Shown: positions 1 through 8,141 of the stretch, one piece after another
Layout of the letters: every line of letters starts with the position of its first letter
How positions within the stretch are numbered: position 1 is the first letter of the stretch
From: Rhizobium terrae
GTDB taxonomy: Bacteria > Pseudomonadota > Alphaproteobacteria > Rhizobiales > Rhizobiaceae
Reading direction: 5' to 3'
DNA: 64,000 nucleotides
NCBI RefSeq assembly: GCF_003425685.1
Contig: NZ_QJKM01000009.1
Location: 62,001-126,000, forward strand
Position numbers and translations under genes: made by a program
The notes under the pieces: model-generated
What the model was told of the DNA's origin: nothing
The model's database searches: none
Seen by the model: only the letters and a program-made list of their open reading frames with translations

Positions 1-43
1 CGAAGTCCTCGCGCACTGCGTCGAGCTTGTCCTGGAGCTTCAT
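1..43 (-). CDS. 5' end of a peroxiredoxin-like protein (partial)
   Basis: Only the first 14 codons are inside the window; they read MKLQDKLDAVREDF and run off the left edge. This opening resembles AhpC/TSA-type peroxiredoxin-like proteins, but the catalytic part is outside, so the family is a guess. The start at 43 is chosen over an in-frame ATG at 49 because an AAGGAG Shine-Dalgarno at 50-55 lies six bases from 43 and none from 49. It is divergent from the LysR gene at 148 and may be its target. Confidence 0.45.
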   Translation of the reverse strand, partial: MKLQDKLDAVREDF

Positions 44-147
44 GATCATCTCCTTGTCCGCGGCGAGGCTGCCGTGGACAGGAGACTAGGTGATCAGCGA
101 AAAGCCGTGTATCCATCCAAATCAAAGAACATTTATCTGGATTACGA

Positions 148-1044
148 ATGAGTGATCGTTGGCAGGAAATGACCGTTTTCGTCCGCGTAGCGGAAACTGG
201 CAGCCTCTCGCGTGCTGCGCGCGAACTAAAACTCTCGCAGCCTTCTGTGTCGCGGATCATCGGCACATTGGAAGGGCGACTGGGCACAACTCTTCTGCTG
301 CGCACCACACGCAGCATCTCTTTGACGGAAGCCGGCGCAGTCTATCTGGAGCGGACGAAGCGCCTGCTTGCGGAGATGGAGGAGGCCGAGCAGGCCACGC
401 GAGGCATTGATTCCCTTCATGGAGTGATCCGTCTCGCGATGCCGCTGATGTACGGCACACGTGCGATCATCCCGGCGCTGACGCCGTTCCTCGTCCGGCA
501 TCCCGATCTCAAGGTAGAGCTCGTTATGAGCGACACCCGACAGAACCTCGTCACCGATGGCGTCGACCTGGCAATTCGGATCAATGTCGGGTCCTTGGAC
601 GATTCTACATTCGGCGCGCGGAAGCTCGCGCTGGTCGAGCGGCTGGTCGTGGCGGCGCCGTCGTACCTGGCCGCTCGTGGAGTTCCGGCCACGCCGGCCG
701 ACCTCGCTCGACACGACTGTATCCTTCAGCACGGTTCCTTCGGCAGCGAGAGCTGGCGCTTCAAGCACAGCAAGACGGTCACTTCCGTCGACGTGCGACC
801 GAGAATTTGGATCAATTCGGCTCCGGGCGTTCTTGCGGCGGCGGTAGCGGGCCTGGGCGTCGCACTGGGGACGCGCGTAATGGCGGGGGAGGAACTGCGC
901 ACCGGCCAGCTAACGCAACTGCTCAATTCCTACCGGCTCGATCCGGCCGAGGTATACGCTGTCTTCCCGGCAGGTCCGAGACCGTCGGCTAAAGTGCGGG
1001 CGATGGTCGATCATCTGGAAGAGAAGCTTGGTACGGCGGCGTGA
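148..1044 (+). CDS. LysR family transcriptional regulator
   Basis: A 298-residue protein with the normal LysR layout. A winged helix-turn-helix spans about residues 8-66 (the stretch around SLSRAARELKLSQPSVSR is the recognition region), followed by a linker helix and a periplasmic-binding-protein-like effector domain of about 200 residues. The effector domain has the usual DGVDLAIR segment of the AaeR/CrgA-like branch. It is transcribed away from the peroxiredoxin-like gene at the left edge with about 100 bp between them, the classic arrangement for a LysR regulator and its target. The effector cannot be read from the sequence. Confidence 0.9.
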   Translation: MSDRWQEMTVFVRVAETGSLSRAARELKLSQPSVSRIIGTLEGRLGTTLLLRTTRSISLTEAGAVYLERTKRLLAEMEEAEQATRGIDSLHGVIRLAMPLMYGTRAIIPALTPFLVRHPDLKVELVMSDTRQNLVTDGVDLAIRINVGSLDDSTFGARKLALVERLVVAAPSYLAARGVPATPADLARHDCILQHGSFGSESWRFKHSKTVTSVDVRPRIWINSAPGVLAAAVAGLGVALGTRVMAGEELRTGQLTQLLNSYRLDPAEVYAVFPAGPRPSAKVRAMVDHLEEKLGTAA

Positions 1045-1520
1045 CGAACGTCGCGCCTTGCGGCAGCTGCTGTTCTCGAGCTTGGGTTCACGTCAGATTT
1101 CGTCGCTCGGTTAGAGGCGCCGATCCGGTCAAACAGACTGCTGATGCAAGTTTGATCCGTTAGCTCCGGCAGCGTCCGAAGCGTCGGCCGATGAACGATG
1201 TACGCGAGCGCTCGTACCGCGACAAGCACCCTTCCCGCTTGGTGGAAACTGCGACCATATCCTTGTCGATGCTAGGACGGCGGCCGGCTGATCAACACCC
1301 GCTGCCTCTTACACCCGGAACCGGCGTCCTCCAGAGCGCCTGCCGCATCGATGATTGTAAGATAAGGGACACGGGATCCTTGACGCCCCAGCGTGCGTTC
1401 GCTAAATGTTCTGTCATCATGTTCTATATCGCTCGCTACGCCTCGGCACGAATAGGTTGACCGACTGCCGGACCTGGTTGTCCGGCGTCCGCCCATCCGT
1501 ATCGTGTTCACGAGGGTGCC
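1045..1520. other. Intergenic stretch, no convincing gene
   Basis: This 476-base stretch has short open frames on both strands but none has a credible ribosome binding site or a recognisable protein. It probably holds the promoter of the cassette that starts at 1521. A GAGGG motif just before 1521 can serve as the Shine-Dalgarno for that gene. Confidence 0.5.
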
Positions 1521-2135
1521 ATGAAGAGCAGTCCCTTCGAGAGGCCGCCGGGCGATGTCGTCCCGCGGAACGAGCCCCCTCGCTTCTGCTATCCACTTGC
1601 CACCGTCAAATGCGTCGGCTCTCCGTTCTTCCGTAGTCAGGAAGCCCGCGACTTCGCATGCCTTCACGACGTCGACCCGGACGTCTCTCGATGGACATGC
1701 GATGGAGTCGAGCTTTGCTATGGCGAGGAAACCTACCGCGTTGACTTCGTCGTGACCGGGAATGACGACCGCACCTTCATGGCCGATGTCGGCGAAGACG
1801 CACCGAGGCCGCCCGACTGGATCGAGCCTGCCGTCGGCCGGCTGGGTCACGCCTATCGCCCGGTCGCCATGCACGACTTCGTCGACAGCTACCGGCTTGC
1901 CAACGCCAAAGACCTCCTTCGATACGGCCTCTACCGATGCCCGCTCGGCGACCGCGTGCGCATCCTCGCCGCGCTCGATGAGATGGGGTCGCTCACAGTG
2001 GCCGAAGCGCTTTCTGCCTTCCGGGAGGGTAGGCCGATGGCATGCCTTGCGCTGATCCTGCAAGGATTCCTGGAGATCGATCTGGACGATGCCCTGATCG
2101 GCTCCGAAACGGCCGTCCGACGGATACGGGACTGA
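1521..2135 (+). CDS. TnsA-like protein, possibly degenerate nuclease
   Basis: A 204-residue soluble protein. Residues about 30-100 have the look of a TnsA/PD-(D/E)xK-type fold: a conserved acidic N-terminal segment (SQEARDF), a strand with the VDFVV acidic position, and a following FMADV strand. The usual lysine after that strand is not obvious, so catalytic activity is doubtful. The C-terminal part, about 130-200, resembles a small winged-helix module with the pattern DRVRILAALDEMGSLTVAEA and a terminal DLDDALIGSET segment. It is the first gene of a tight three-gene cassette with the AAA+/M41 protease and a small protein. The assignment is by eye only; it could be a family with no nuclease activity. 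Confidence 0.5.
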   Translation: MKSSPFERPPGDVVPRNEPPRFCYPLATVKCVGSPFFRSQEARDFACLHDVDPDVSRWTCDGVELCYGEETYRVDFVVTGNDDRTFMADVGEDAPRPPDWIEPAVGRLGHAYRPVAMHDFVDSYRLANAKDLLRYGLYRCPLGDRVRILAALDEMGSLTVAEALSAFREGRPMACLALILQGFLEIDLDDALIGSETAVRRIRD

Positions 2136-2176
2136 GACCGCCCATGTCGTCTCAGCTCTTATTCCAGGACAGGTCC

Positions 2177-4111
2177 ATGAAGAACCATATCACTCCGCGG
2201 AAGGGCTTCGGTCTTCCCGAACAGCTTGCCTACGCATCTATCAGGAGCGCCATCCGGCCGCTGCTCCGGGCGGACGCGTTTGTCGCCGTCGTCGTCGTCC
2301 CGCCGGGCGCCGACGTCGGCCCGTACTTCCGCGCGGCCGACGTCATGATCAGCAGCGCCAACCGCTACAGGAAGACCTCCGCTGTTGCCGACTTCGACCC
2401 GAAGAGGCCGCTGAACTCCGCGAAGGATATCGCGCGCGCCCTCGACGAGAAGAAGGTTGTCCTCCTCTTTCCCGACGATGTCTCGATCACGGTAGCGGCC
2501 CGGCTCGCGGCCGACATCGTCGTCCGCCTGACGCCGCCGACCATCGACCAGGTGAAGGGCGTCTTTCGTGCCCTCTACGGCGGCCGCCTGACCGACCAGC
2601 AGGCGGAAACCTTCCTGCTGCTCGACGAGGAGATGCAGCGTGCGGTCGTTCGTCCGGGCAGAAGCGTCCGCCGCATGCTGGCCCAGCTCGTCATGCGGCC
2701 CGAGAAGCCTCGCGAGGTCCGGAAGCCGCCGGTCGGCCGAACCGCAGACGAAGAGGTGGAGCTTCGGCTCGAATCCATGAGCGGCTATGGCGAGGCCCGC
2801 GAGTGGGGGCTGCAGGTGAAGCAGGATCTCAAGGATTGGAAGAACGGTCTTATCCCGTGGAGCGACGTCGACCGAGGCCTGCTGCTGTCCGGGCCGCCGG
2901 GCGTCGGAAAGACCATCTTCGCGGAGGCGCTTGCAAACACCTGCGGGGCGAAGCTCGTCGTCGGCTCTGCTGCTCGGTGGCAGGCAAAAGGCCATCTGGG
3001 CGACATGCATCGGGCCATGTTCAAGGCGTTCGAGGACGTCCGGAAGGCCGCGCCCGCGATCCTGTTCATTGACGAGATCGACGGATTCACCGACCGCGAG
3101 AGCGACCACGGCCACAACAGCAGCTACGTCCGGCAGGTGATCAACTCCTTCCTCGAATGCCTAGACGGCACGGTTGATCGGGAAGGCGTCGTGGTCGTCG
3201 GCGCCTGCAACAATCCGGCAGTCATCGATCCGGCAATCCTTCGGCCCGGCCGGCTGGACAACCATGTCCGACTGCCGCTGCCTGACGCCGAGGCGCGTGT
3301 CGGAATCCTTCGCCACCATCTGCGTGGCGACCTCGCCGACGAGGACCTCTCCCAGTTCGCTGAAGACAGCTTCGGCCTGACCGGCGCGGACATCGCCCGG
3401 ATCGTCCGGCTGGCCCGCCGCGTCGCCCGGCGCGACCGAAGGCAGGTGAGCGTCGCGGAGGTCATGGGAAGTCTTCCGGGCCGCGTGCTGCTCTCGGAGA
3501 AGTTCCGCTGGGCGCTCGCGATCCATGAACTCGGCCATGCGGTCGTCGCGGTCGCCACGGGCGCCCGCAAGGTCTGGGGCGTCTCCATCGAGAGCAGGGC
3601 GTCGGCCTCGCTGGAGCGTCAGATCCTCGGCGGTGCCGTGCTCGAGGGCGGAGAGCTCGCCAACAACGGCAAGCAGTTCTACCTAGACAACATCGCGATC
3701 CACATGGGCGGCATGGCGGCGGAGCAGGTCTTCGTGGGACATCATGGTGACGGCGTCGCGTCCGACCTCGACGGCGCGACGCGCATCGCGATCATCCTCG
3801 ACCGGCATCTCGGCATGAACGGCATGCTCGCTTCGTGGCCGGCTGGCGTCGACGAGCGGCTGATCGACAGCGCCCGCCGGGTCGACGGCCCTCTGCTCAA
3901 GAGGATCGAACCCGTCCTGCAGGAGCAGCTCGCCCGCGCGAAGACCATCGTCGAATCCTATCGGACTTCGATGGAGGGCCTCTGGCTCGAACTGATCGGG
4001 GCAGGGCATCTGACGGGACAGCAGATCGTCGACGGACTGAGACCGGACGACACCAAGGACATGCCGACGCCGAAGACGCGCCGGAAGATCAGACAACGGC
4101 TTCACGGATAA
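2177..4111 (+). CDS. Soluble FtsH-like AAA+ ATPase with M41 zinc peptidase domain
   Basis: A 644-residue protein with a novel N-terminal region (1-200) instead of the FtsH membrane segments. A complete AAA+ module follows: Walker A GPPGVGKT at 239-246, Walker B FIDEID with D299-E300, and a PAILRPGRLD sensor/arginine-finger segment near 355. The M41 peptidase domain has HELGH at 450-454 and the third zinc ligand in SDLDGAT (D530). All catalytic residues appear intact, so an ATP-dependent cytosolic protease is expected. The start at 2177 has a weak AGGACAGG upstream; an in-frame ATG at 2144 is possible. It follows the TnsA-like gene closely and precedes the small protein at 4124. Its substrate is unknown. 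Confidence 0.85.
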   Translation: MKNHITPRKGFGLPEQLAYASIRSAIRPLLRADAFVAVVVVPPGADVGPYFRAADVMISSANRYRKTSAVADFDPKRPLNSAKDIARALDEKKVVLLFPDDVSITVAARLAADIVVRLTPPTIDQVKGVFRALYGGRLTDQQAETFLLLDEEMQRAVVRPGRSVRRMLAQLVMRPEKPREVRKPPVGRTADEEVELRLESMSGYGEAREWGLQVKQDLKDWKNGLIPWSDVDRGLLLSGPPGVGKTIFAEALANTCGAKLVVGSAARWQAKGHLGDMHRAMFKAFEDVRKAAPAILFIDEIDGFTDRESDHGHNSSYVRQVINSFLECLDGTVDREGVVVVGACNNPAVIDPAILRPGRLDNHVRLPLPDAEARVGILRHHLRGDLADEDLSQFAEDSFGLTGADIARIVRLARRVARRDRRQVSVAEVMGSLPGRVLLSEKFRWALAIHELGHAVVAVATGARKVWGVSIESRASASLERQILGGAVLEGGELANNGKQFYLDNIAIHMGGMAAEQVFVGHHGDGVASDLDGATRIAIILDRHLGMNGMLASWPAGVDERLIDSARRVDGPLLKRIEPVLQEQLARAKTIVESYRTSMEGLWLELIGAGHLTGQQIVDGLRPDDTKDMPTPKTRRKIRQRLHG

Positions 4112-4123
4112 AGGAGAGCCAGC

Positions 4124-4627
4124 ATGAGCATCGAATCCACGACGACGGCCGAGCCGCAGAACGTCGCCGGCTGGAAGGGCCTGAGCGACGCCGCCCACTT
4201 CGAGCGGCTGAAGACCGCTCTGTTCAGGGCGAGGGGCCGCGCTCGCTTCGACCGGGCGGTTGCCGACCGCATCCTGGACGATCTCCGGCATGTCGCCTAC
4301 CGGCGCGGTCGCGAGGCCGCCGAGGTCTTCCAGTTTCTCGATCAGGACTTCATCGACGCGGACGAAGACCTGTCGATGGCGCAGGATGACCTGAACCGGA
4401 TGTCGAGAAATCTGCCGTTCCTGCGGGAGGTTACGGCCACTGTCGAAGAAATCGAATCCATACGGGATGAGATGTCGGATGAAGCGCGGATCTTCTTCGG
4501 GTGGCGGCCGTACGCGGAGAAATGGGCGTTCCCCAATCCGGTTTGGATCGAGCTGCGGACGGCGTTTCAGGAGGGCAGGGATGATGCTGAAGAAGAAGCA
4601 GCAGGACGCTGCCCTGTCTTTTCTTGA
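4124..4627 (+). CDS. Hypothetical acidic, mostly helical protein
   Basis: A 167-residue protein I do not recognise. It has no signal peptide or membrane segment, is rich in charged residues (long Asp/Glu runs at 70-110) and is predicted to be helical. A strong AAGGAG at 4111-4116 overlaps the stop codon of the AAA+/M41 gene and sits seven bases before the start, so the two are translationally coupled. That coupling makes it a likely adaptor, substrate or inhibitor of the protease, but this is inference from position only. Confidence 0.7.
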   Translation: MSIESTTTAEPQNVAGWKGLSDAAHFERLKTALFRARGRARFDRAVADRILDDLRHVAYRRGREAAEVFQFLDQDFIDADEDLSMAQDDLNRMSRNLPFLREVTATVEEIESIRDEMSDEARIFFGWRPYAEKWAFPNPVWIELRTAFQEGRDDAEEEAAGRCPVFS

Positions 4628-4642
4628 CCGAGCAGCCGCCTG

Positions 4643-6232
4643 TCATCGCCGGCCCGGCGGCGCCGAGGGATCCGACTGTTCCGAATCGTCAACGGGAACA
4701 TCCATGTCGAACACGTCCCTCACCACCGCTTCCGCCGCTTCGACTTCGATGTCTGTCATCTTTTCGAACTCGCGCCGACGGCGCTTCTTCGACAGGAGGC
4801 CCTTGTTCTGCCAGATGAAGTTGATCAGCGAGGAGATCATCTCGTCCGGCATCTCCATGAAGCTCTGTATCCGCCCCTTCGCCTCGTCGAAGCGTGTGAG
4901 ATATTCGATCTCCCTCGGCAGGTCGTGCTCGATCGTCGTCACGACGCATTCGTAGAGGAACTCCGTGATCTCTGTGTAGTCTCCGAACCGGTAGAGATCG
5001 GCGGTGTCGTTGAGCACGCGAACATTCTGCTTTTCCGTGGGCACCCACTCGACGAACGGCAGCAGCGGCCCCGTGAAGGCTCGGAGTTCCTCCCCGTATT
5101 CCGCCTGACGTTTCAGGAGTACCGACGAGACCGGGAAGATCATGCCTGTCGGCGTATAGCCGCGTTCTGCAAGAACATGATGGATCATGTACCGATGAAG
5201 CCGCCCGTTTCCGTCTTCGAAGGGATGAATGAAAACGAACGCGAACGCCATGACCGAGGCCTGCAGGACGGCATCGACGTCGCTCGTCGCCATCCGCTCG
5301 CCGCAGGCGATTATTCCCTGGAGAAGATCGGCAATGTCCTCGTGACGGGCGCTCACGTGTTCCGGGCTGGGATCGTTGTTCCAGTCACGGCCTCCGATGA
5401 ACCCGCCGGCGTCGCGAAGTCCACGCTTTATGAACCGGTCCTCCTCGATGACGATGTGCTGAAGACGTACCAGTTCGTCGATGGACAGAGGTCTGCGACC
5501 CGCCTGTGCGACCGCGCGCATCCACAGTTCCAGACGGTTGCGTGGCGGGCGCTCTCCTTCGATCTGGTACGATGCCTGACTGTCCGCCAGCAGAAGGAAG
5601 CTGGCCGCTCGCGCGACGACCTGTCGGTCGATCGTGCCGACCAGTTCCTTCGCCGCATCGCTCCAGCGATGATCGACCGTATCGGACAGGAAGTCGCTCC
5701 GGCGCAGCATCGGGCAGAAGGACGGAGTTCCGAGAAGATTGTCGCGGACCCGGTGCCGCGACGAGTTTATGGGACGGGAGGTGAAGTATTCCCTCGGATC
5801 CAGGGCTTCGACGTAGTTGCCCTGCTCCGCGTCGGGGACAGGGACGCGTTCTTGCATGAGCCACTCGTAGAAGAACCAGATCCTGCGCGCCGACGCACCG
5901 GTCGGCTCCGCCTTGACGATAGACGCGATGTCGTTTGGAGAGACCTTCTGGAACAGCCTCTTCAGAATAAGCAGATCGGTCTGCTCGTGCCTTAGAGCAA
6001 ATCCAAGCTGGGCCGCCAGCGTCTGTTCGGGCATGAACCGTTTGTCGAAGACCGTCCATCCGTCCTGAAATTTCCGTCCACCCTTCACCGAAGCGTTGGC
6101 GACTGCGGACGGCGCCCGGATGGGCGCCTCGATTCCGTACATCTCGATCAGTGCGGCATATCCCACGAGATCAGCGTCCCGAGGTACAATGCGATCCTGG
6201 AAGACACGCGGGTTAGCAGTGTTACTCGTCAT
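4643..6232 (-). CDS. Fic domain protein, class II self-inhibited AMPylase
   Basis: A 529-residue protein that should transfer AMP (or another nucleotide moiety) to a target hydroxyl. The Fic core motif HPFEDGNGR is complete at about residues 336-344. The inhibitory motif SYQIEG at about 221-226 fits (S/T)xxxE(G/N) placed N-terminal to the core, which defines class II Fic proteins that hold themselves inactive. The C-terminal 130 residues are helical and basic (KKRRRREFEK). The ATG at 6232 is preferred; a GTG at 6250 is in frame but would abut the promoter repeats. No separate antitoxin gene is adjacent, in keeping with self-inhibition. It converges on the cassette at 1521-4627. Confidence 0.85.
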   Translation of the reverse strand: MTSNTANPRVFQDRIVPRDADLVGYAALIEMYGIEAPIRAPSAVANASVKGGRKFQDGWTVFDKRFMPEQTLAAQLGFALRHEQTDLLILKRLFQKVSPNDIASIVKAEPTGASARRIWFFYEWLMQERVPVPDAEQGNYVEALDPREYFTSRPINSSRHRVRDNLLGTPSFCPMLRRSDFLSDTVDHRWSDAAKELVGTIDRQVVARAASFLLLADSQASYQIEGERPPRNRLELWMRAVAQAGRRPLSIDELVRLQHIVIEEDRFIKRGLRDAGGFIGGRDWNNDPSPEHVSARHEDIADLLQGIIACGERMATSDVDAVLQASVMAFAFVFIHPFEDGNGRLHRYMIHHVLAERGYTPTGMIFPVSSVLLKRQAEYGEELRAFTGPLLPFVEWVPTEKQNVRVLNDTADLYRFGDYTEITEFLYECVVTTIEHDLPREIEYLTRFDEAKGRIQSFMEMPDEMISSLINFIWQNKGLLSKKRRRREFEKMTDIEVEAAEAVVRDVFDMDVPVDDSEQSDPSAPPGRR

Positions 6233-6252
6233 TTTTCGTTCCCAGTCCACAT

Positions 6253-6431
6253 GTCGCGGAACGATTATATGCGCGGTCCGGCCGCAGTAATCAATTACCG
6301 AAGTCGTAAAACGGTTATGATGTATACGTCATGTCGCTAAACGAATAATGCCGTTCTTCGTGAAAGTCGAAAAATGATTACTCAGGTCGTATATTGCTTA
6401 TAATTCACCCATGAGGTCGCGAGACGATTAA
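6253..6431. repeat. Six-copy GTCG-N5-CGATTAT array upstream of fic
   Basis: Six same-direction copies of a 16-base motif start at 6253, 6303, 6333, 6366, 6386 and 6416. They read GTCG, five mostly A-rich bases, then CGATTAT or a one-to-three-base variant. The intervals are 50, 30, 33, 20 and 30 bases, close to whole helical turns. A degenerate inverted copy may sit at 6287-6302. The array fills the AT-rich region just upstream of the Fic gene and so is most likely an operator for a cooperatively binding regulator. It is too short and too irregular for CRISPR. Confidence 0.75.
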
Positions 6432-6497
6432 TCTCATGCCCTTCTGGTGCGGACGACATTCGGTAGAATTTCTTCAGCTAGCAACCCAACATCCCGA

Positions 6498-6896
6498 CTA
6501 GAAGCCGTATTTTGCGCGACGGGTCGTGAACGCACGCTGCCCGCCCTCAAGCAGGTTCTTGACGAGATCCTTGATCTCCGGGACGTCGATGGACCCGCAC
6601 AGGTTCTGGTCGATGACCGTCCTCTCGACGCCGCCGTCGATGATCGGCCTCAGACCCACGATCTGTTCGGCATCGCCAAGAACCGGGATGTTGGCGTTGT
6701 GGCTCGAGAAGATGAACTGTCGCCGGCGCTTCTCCGCTCGTCGCCGACGTCCGCGTCCGCCGACGTGAAGCGGCGGAGGATCTCGGCAAGCTTGTCGGGA
6801 TGACGCGTCAGTTCCGAAATCTCGTGCTGACTGAACACCTCGACGTCCCCGATGAAGTCGGCGGGCGAGACGTCGGGCAGCCGGTTTCCAGTGCCA
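6498..6896 (-). pseudogene. Decayed 3' end of a TrlF-like AAA ATPase
   Basis: Two fragments of one protein are left in different frames. About 6738-6896 encodes PADFIGDVEVFSQHEISEL and a following helix, matching the segment of TrlF-type ATPases before their coiled coil. 6498-6737 encodes the C-terminus: FIFSSHNANIPVLGDAE, then GSIDVPEI, LEGGQRAF and the terminal KYGF before TAG at 6498-6500. The several hundred residues normally between these blocks are missing, so there has been an internal deletion with a frame change near 6737. The 5' part is cut off by the IS481 fragment. TrlF-like proteins are associated with phage defence; this copy cannot be functional. Confidence 0.75.
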
Positions 6897-7875
6897 AACA
6901 GGAGAAGCCGAACTGGGGCGCGCCGAAGATCAGAGAACGGCTGGCGCGGCTTTACCCGGACGTGCAAACGCCGGCGATCTCGACCGTGCATGCGGTCCTC
7001 GACCGCAACGGGCTGGTCCAGCACCGCAAGCGACGGCGCAACAGGGCACAGGGAACACCACTCTCCCAACCTCGCCAAGCCAACGACCTGTGGTGCGCCG
7101 ATTACAAGGGCGAGTTCATGCTCGCCGACGAGCGCTACTGCTATCCATTGACGATCACCGATTTCGCCAGCCGCTATCTCTTAGCTTGTGAAGCGCTGCA
7201 CACGACGAAGGAGGCCTACGCCTTCACCGTGTTCGAGAGCGTCTTCAAGGAGTTCGGCCTGCCTGGGGCGATCAGAACCGACAATGGCGTACCCTTCGCT
7301 AGTCCGAACGGACTGTTCAATCTGTCGCGGTTGGCGGTCTGGTGGCTCAGGCTCGGCATCGAAATCGAGCGCATCAAACCAGGCAATCCGCAGCAGAACG
7401 GCCGCCACGAACGCATGCATCTCACACTCAAGCTGGAAACCACCAAGCCGGCTGGCGCCAATTTCCTGCAGCAGCAGGCCCGCTTCGACGACTTCGTCGA
7501 AGAATTCAACACAGAGCGCCCCCACCAGGCCCTCGACATGGCTTGCCCGGCAGAGCGCTACCACGCTTCATCACGACCCTATCGCGGCCTGCCGGATCTC
7601 GACTATCCGTTCCACGACCAGACCGTTACCGTCACAACATGCGGCCGCATCTGCTACAAGCGAAAGAAGATCAATCTCAGCCTGGTCTTTGCCGGGCAGG
7701 CCGTTGGAATCAAACAGGTCGAAGACCATATCTGGCTCGCAAGCTTCATGGAGTACGATCTGGGATACTTCGATGACGAGACATGCAGGCTCGAACCATT
7801 GCCGAATCCTTTCGGCGCAAAAGTGTTACCTATGTCTCAGGTATAAACCGTAACCTATGTGTCCAGAACGGACCC
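6897..7875 (+). mobile_element. 5'-truncated IS481-family insertion sequence
   Basis: This remnant lacks its left end: transposase similarity begins abruptly near 6902, inside the sequence of the broken TrlF-like gene. Its right end contains two related motifs, GTTACCTATGT at 7825-7835 and GTAACCTATGT at 7850-7860, like the terminal repeats of rhizobial IS481 elements. The right boundary is set only approximately, just before the tRNA gene. No target duplication could be recognised. Confidence 0.7.
6902..7846 (+). pseudogene. IS481-family transposase, N-terminus missing
   Basis: About 315 codons of a DDE transposase (rve core). The acidic triad is present in context: LWCADYKGEF (first Asp), IRTDNGVPFAS (second Asp) and NPQQNGRHERMH (Glu). 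The C-terminal KRKKINLSLVFAGQ region is also intact. The roughly 90-100 residues with the helix-turn-helix are missing, so the first recognisable residues are KPNWGAPKIRERL. The frame stays open upstream to 6800 only by reading antisense through the TrlF remnant, so that extension is not real. Confidence 0.85.
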
Positions 7876-7884
7876 CAGAAAGAT

Positions 7885-7961
7885 TGGCGCACCCGACAGG
7901 ATTCGAACCTGTGACCTTTGGAATCGGAATCCAACACTCTATCCAGCTGAGCTACGGGTGC
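7885..7961 (-). tRNA. tRNA-Arg (anticodon CCG)
   Basis: A complete 77-base cloverleaf on the minus strand. The acceptor stem pairs GCACCCG with CGGGUGC, the anticodon stem is UUGGA/UCCAA around loop UUCCGAU giving anticodon CCG (codon CGG), and the T arm holds UUCGAAU. CCA is encoded at 7885-7887. The 3' end points at the accessory region to the left, the usual orientation for an integration site. Confidence 0.97.
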
Positions 7962-8141
7962 TAACCGCGAAAGCGATGACTCGCCTCGTCCGATGGCAGG
8001 TTCTTAACTCAGTATGCTCCGGGCTTCAATCGCATTTTTTGCGGAATGATTTCCGCCAGGCGACGGTTTGCTCTTTTTCCTCACGTTAATAGAATCTCCC
8101 ATTATGGCTCCGACTCGGGCCGACATGCATGCGGAGGCGAT

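Noticed and set aside
6253..6431. Repeat array as a CRISPR
   Set aside because: The repeats are only about 16 bases and degenerate, spacers are 4 to 34 bases and unequal, and no cas gene is present.
6800..6900. N-terminal part of the open frame leading into the IS481 transposase
   Set aside because: This part reads antisense through the TrlF-like remnant and is not transposase sequence.
7859..8089. Open frame with [20 protein letters not shown]
   Set aside because: It is antisense to tRNA-Arg; this peptide is a known artefact of tRNA gene translation.
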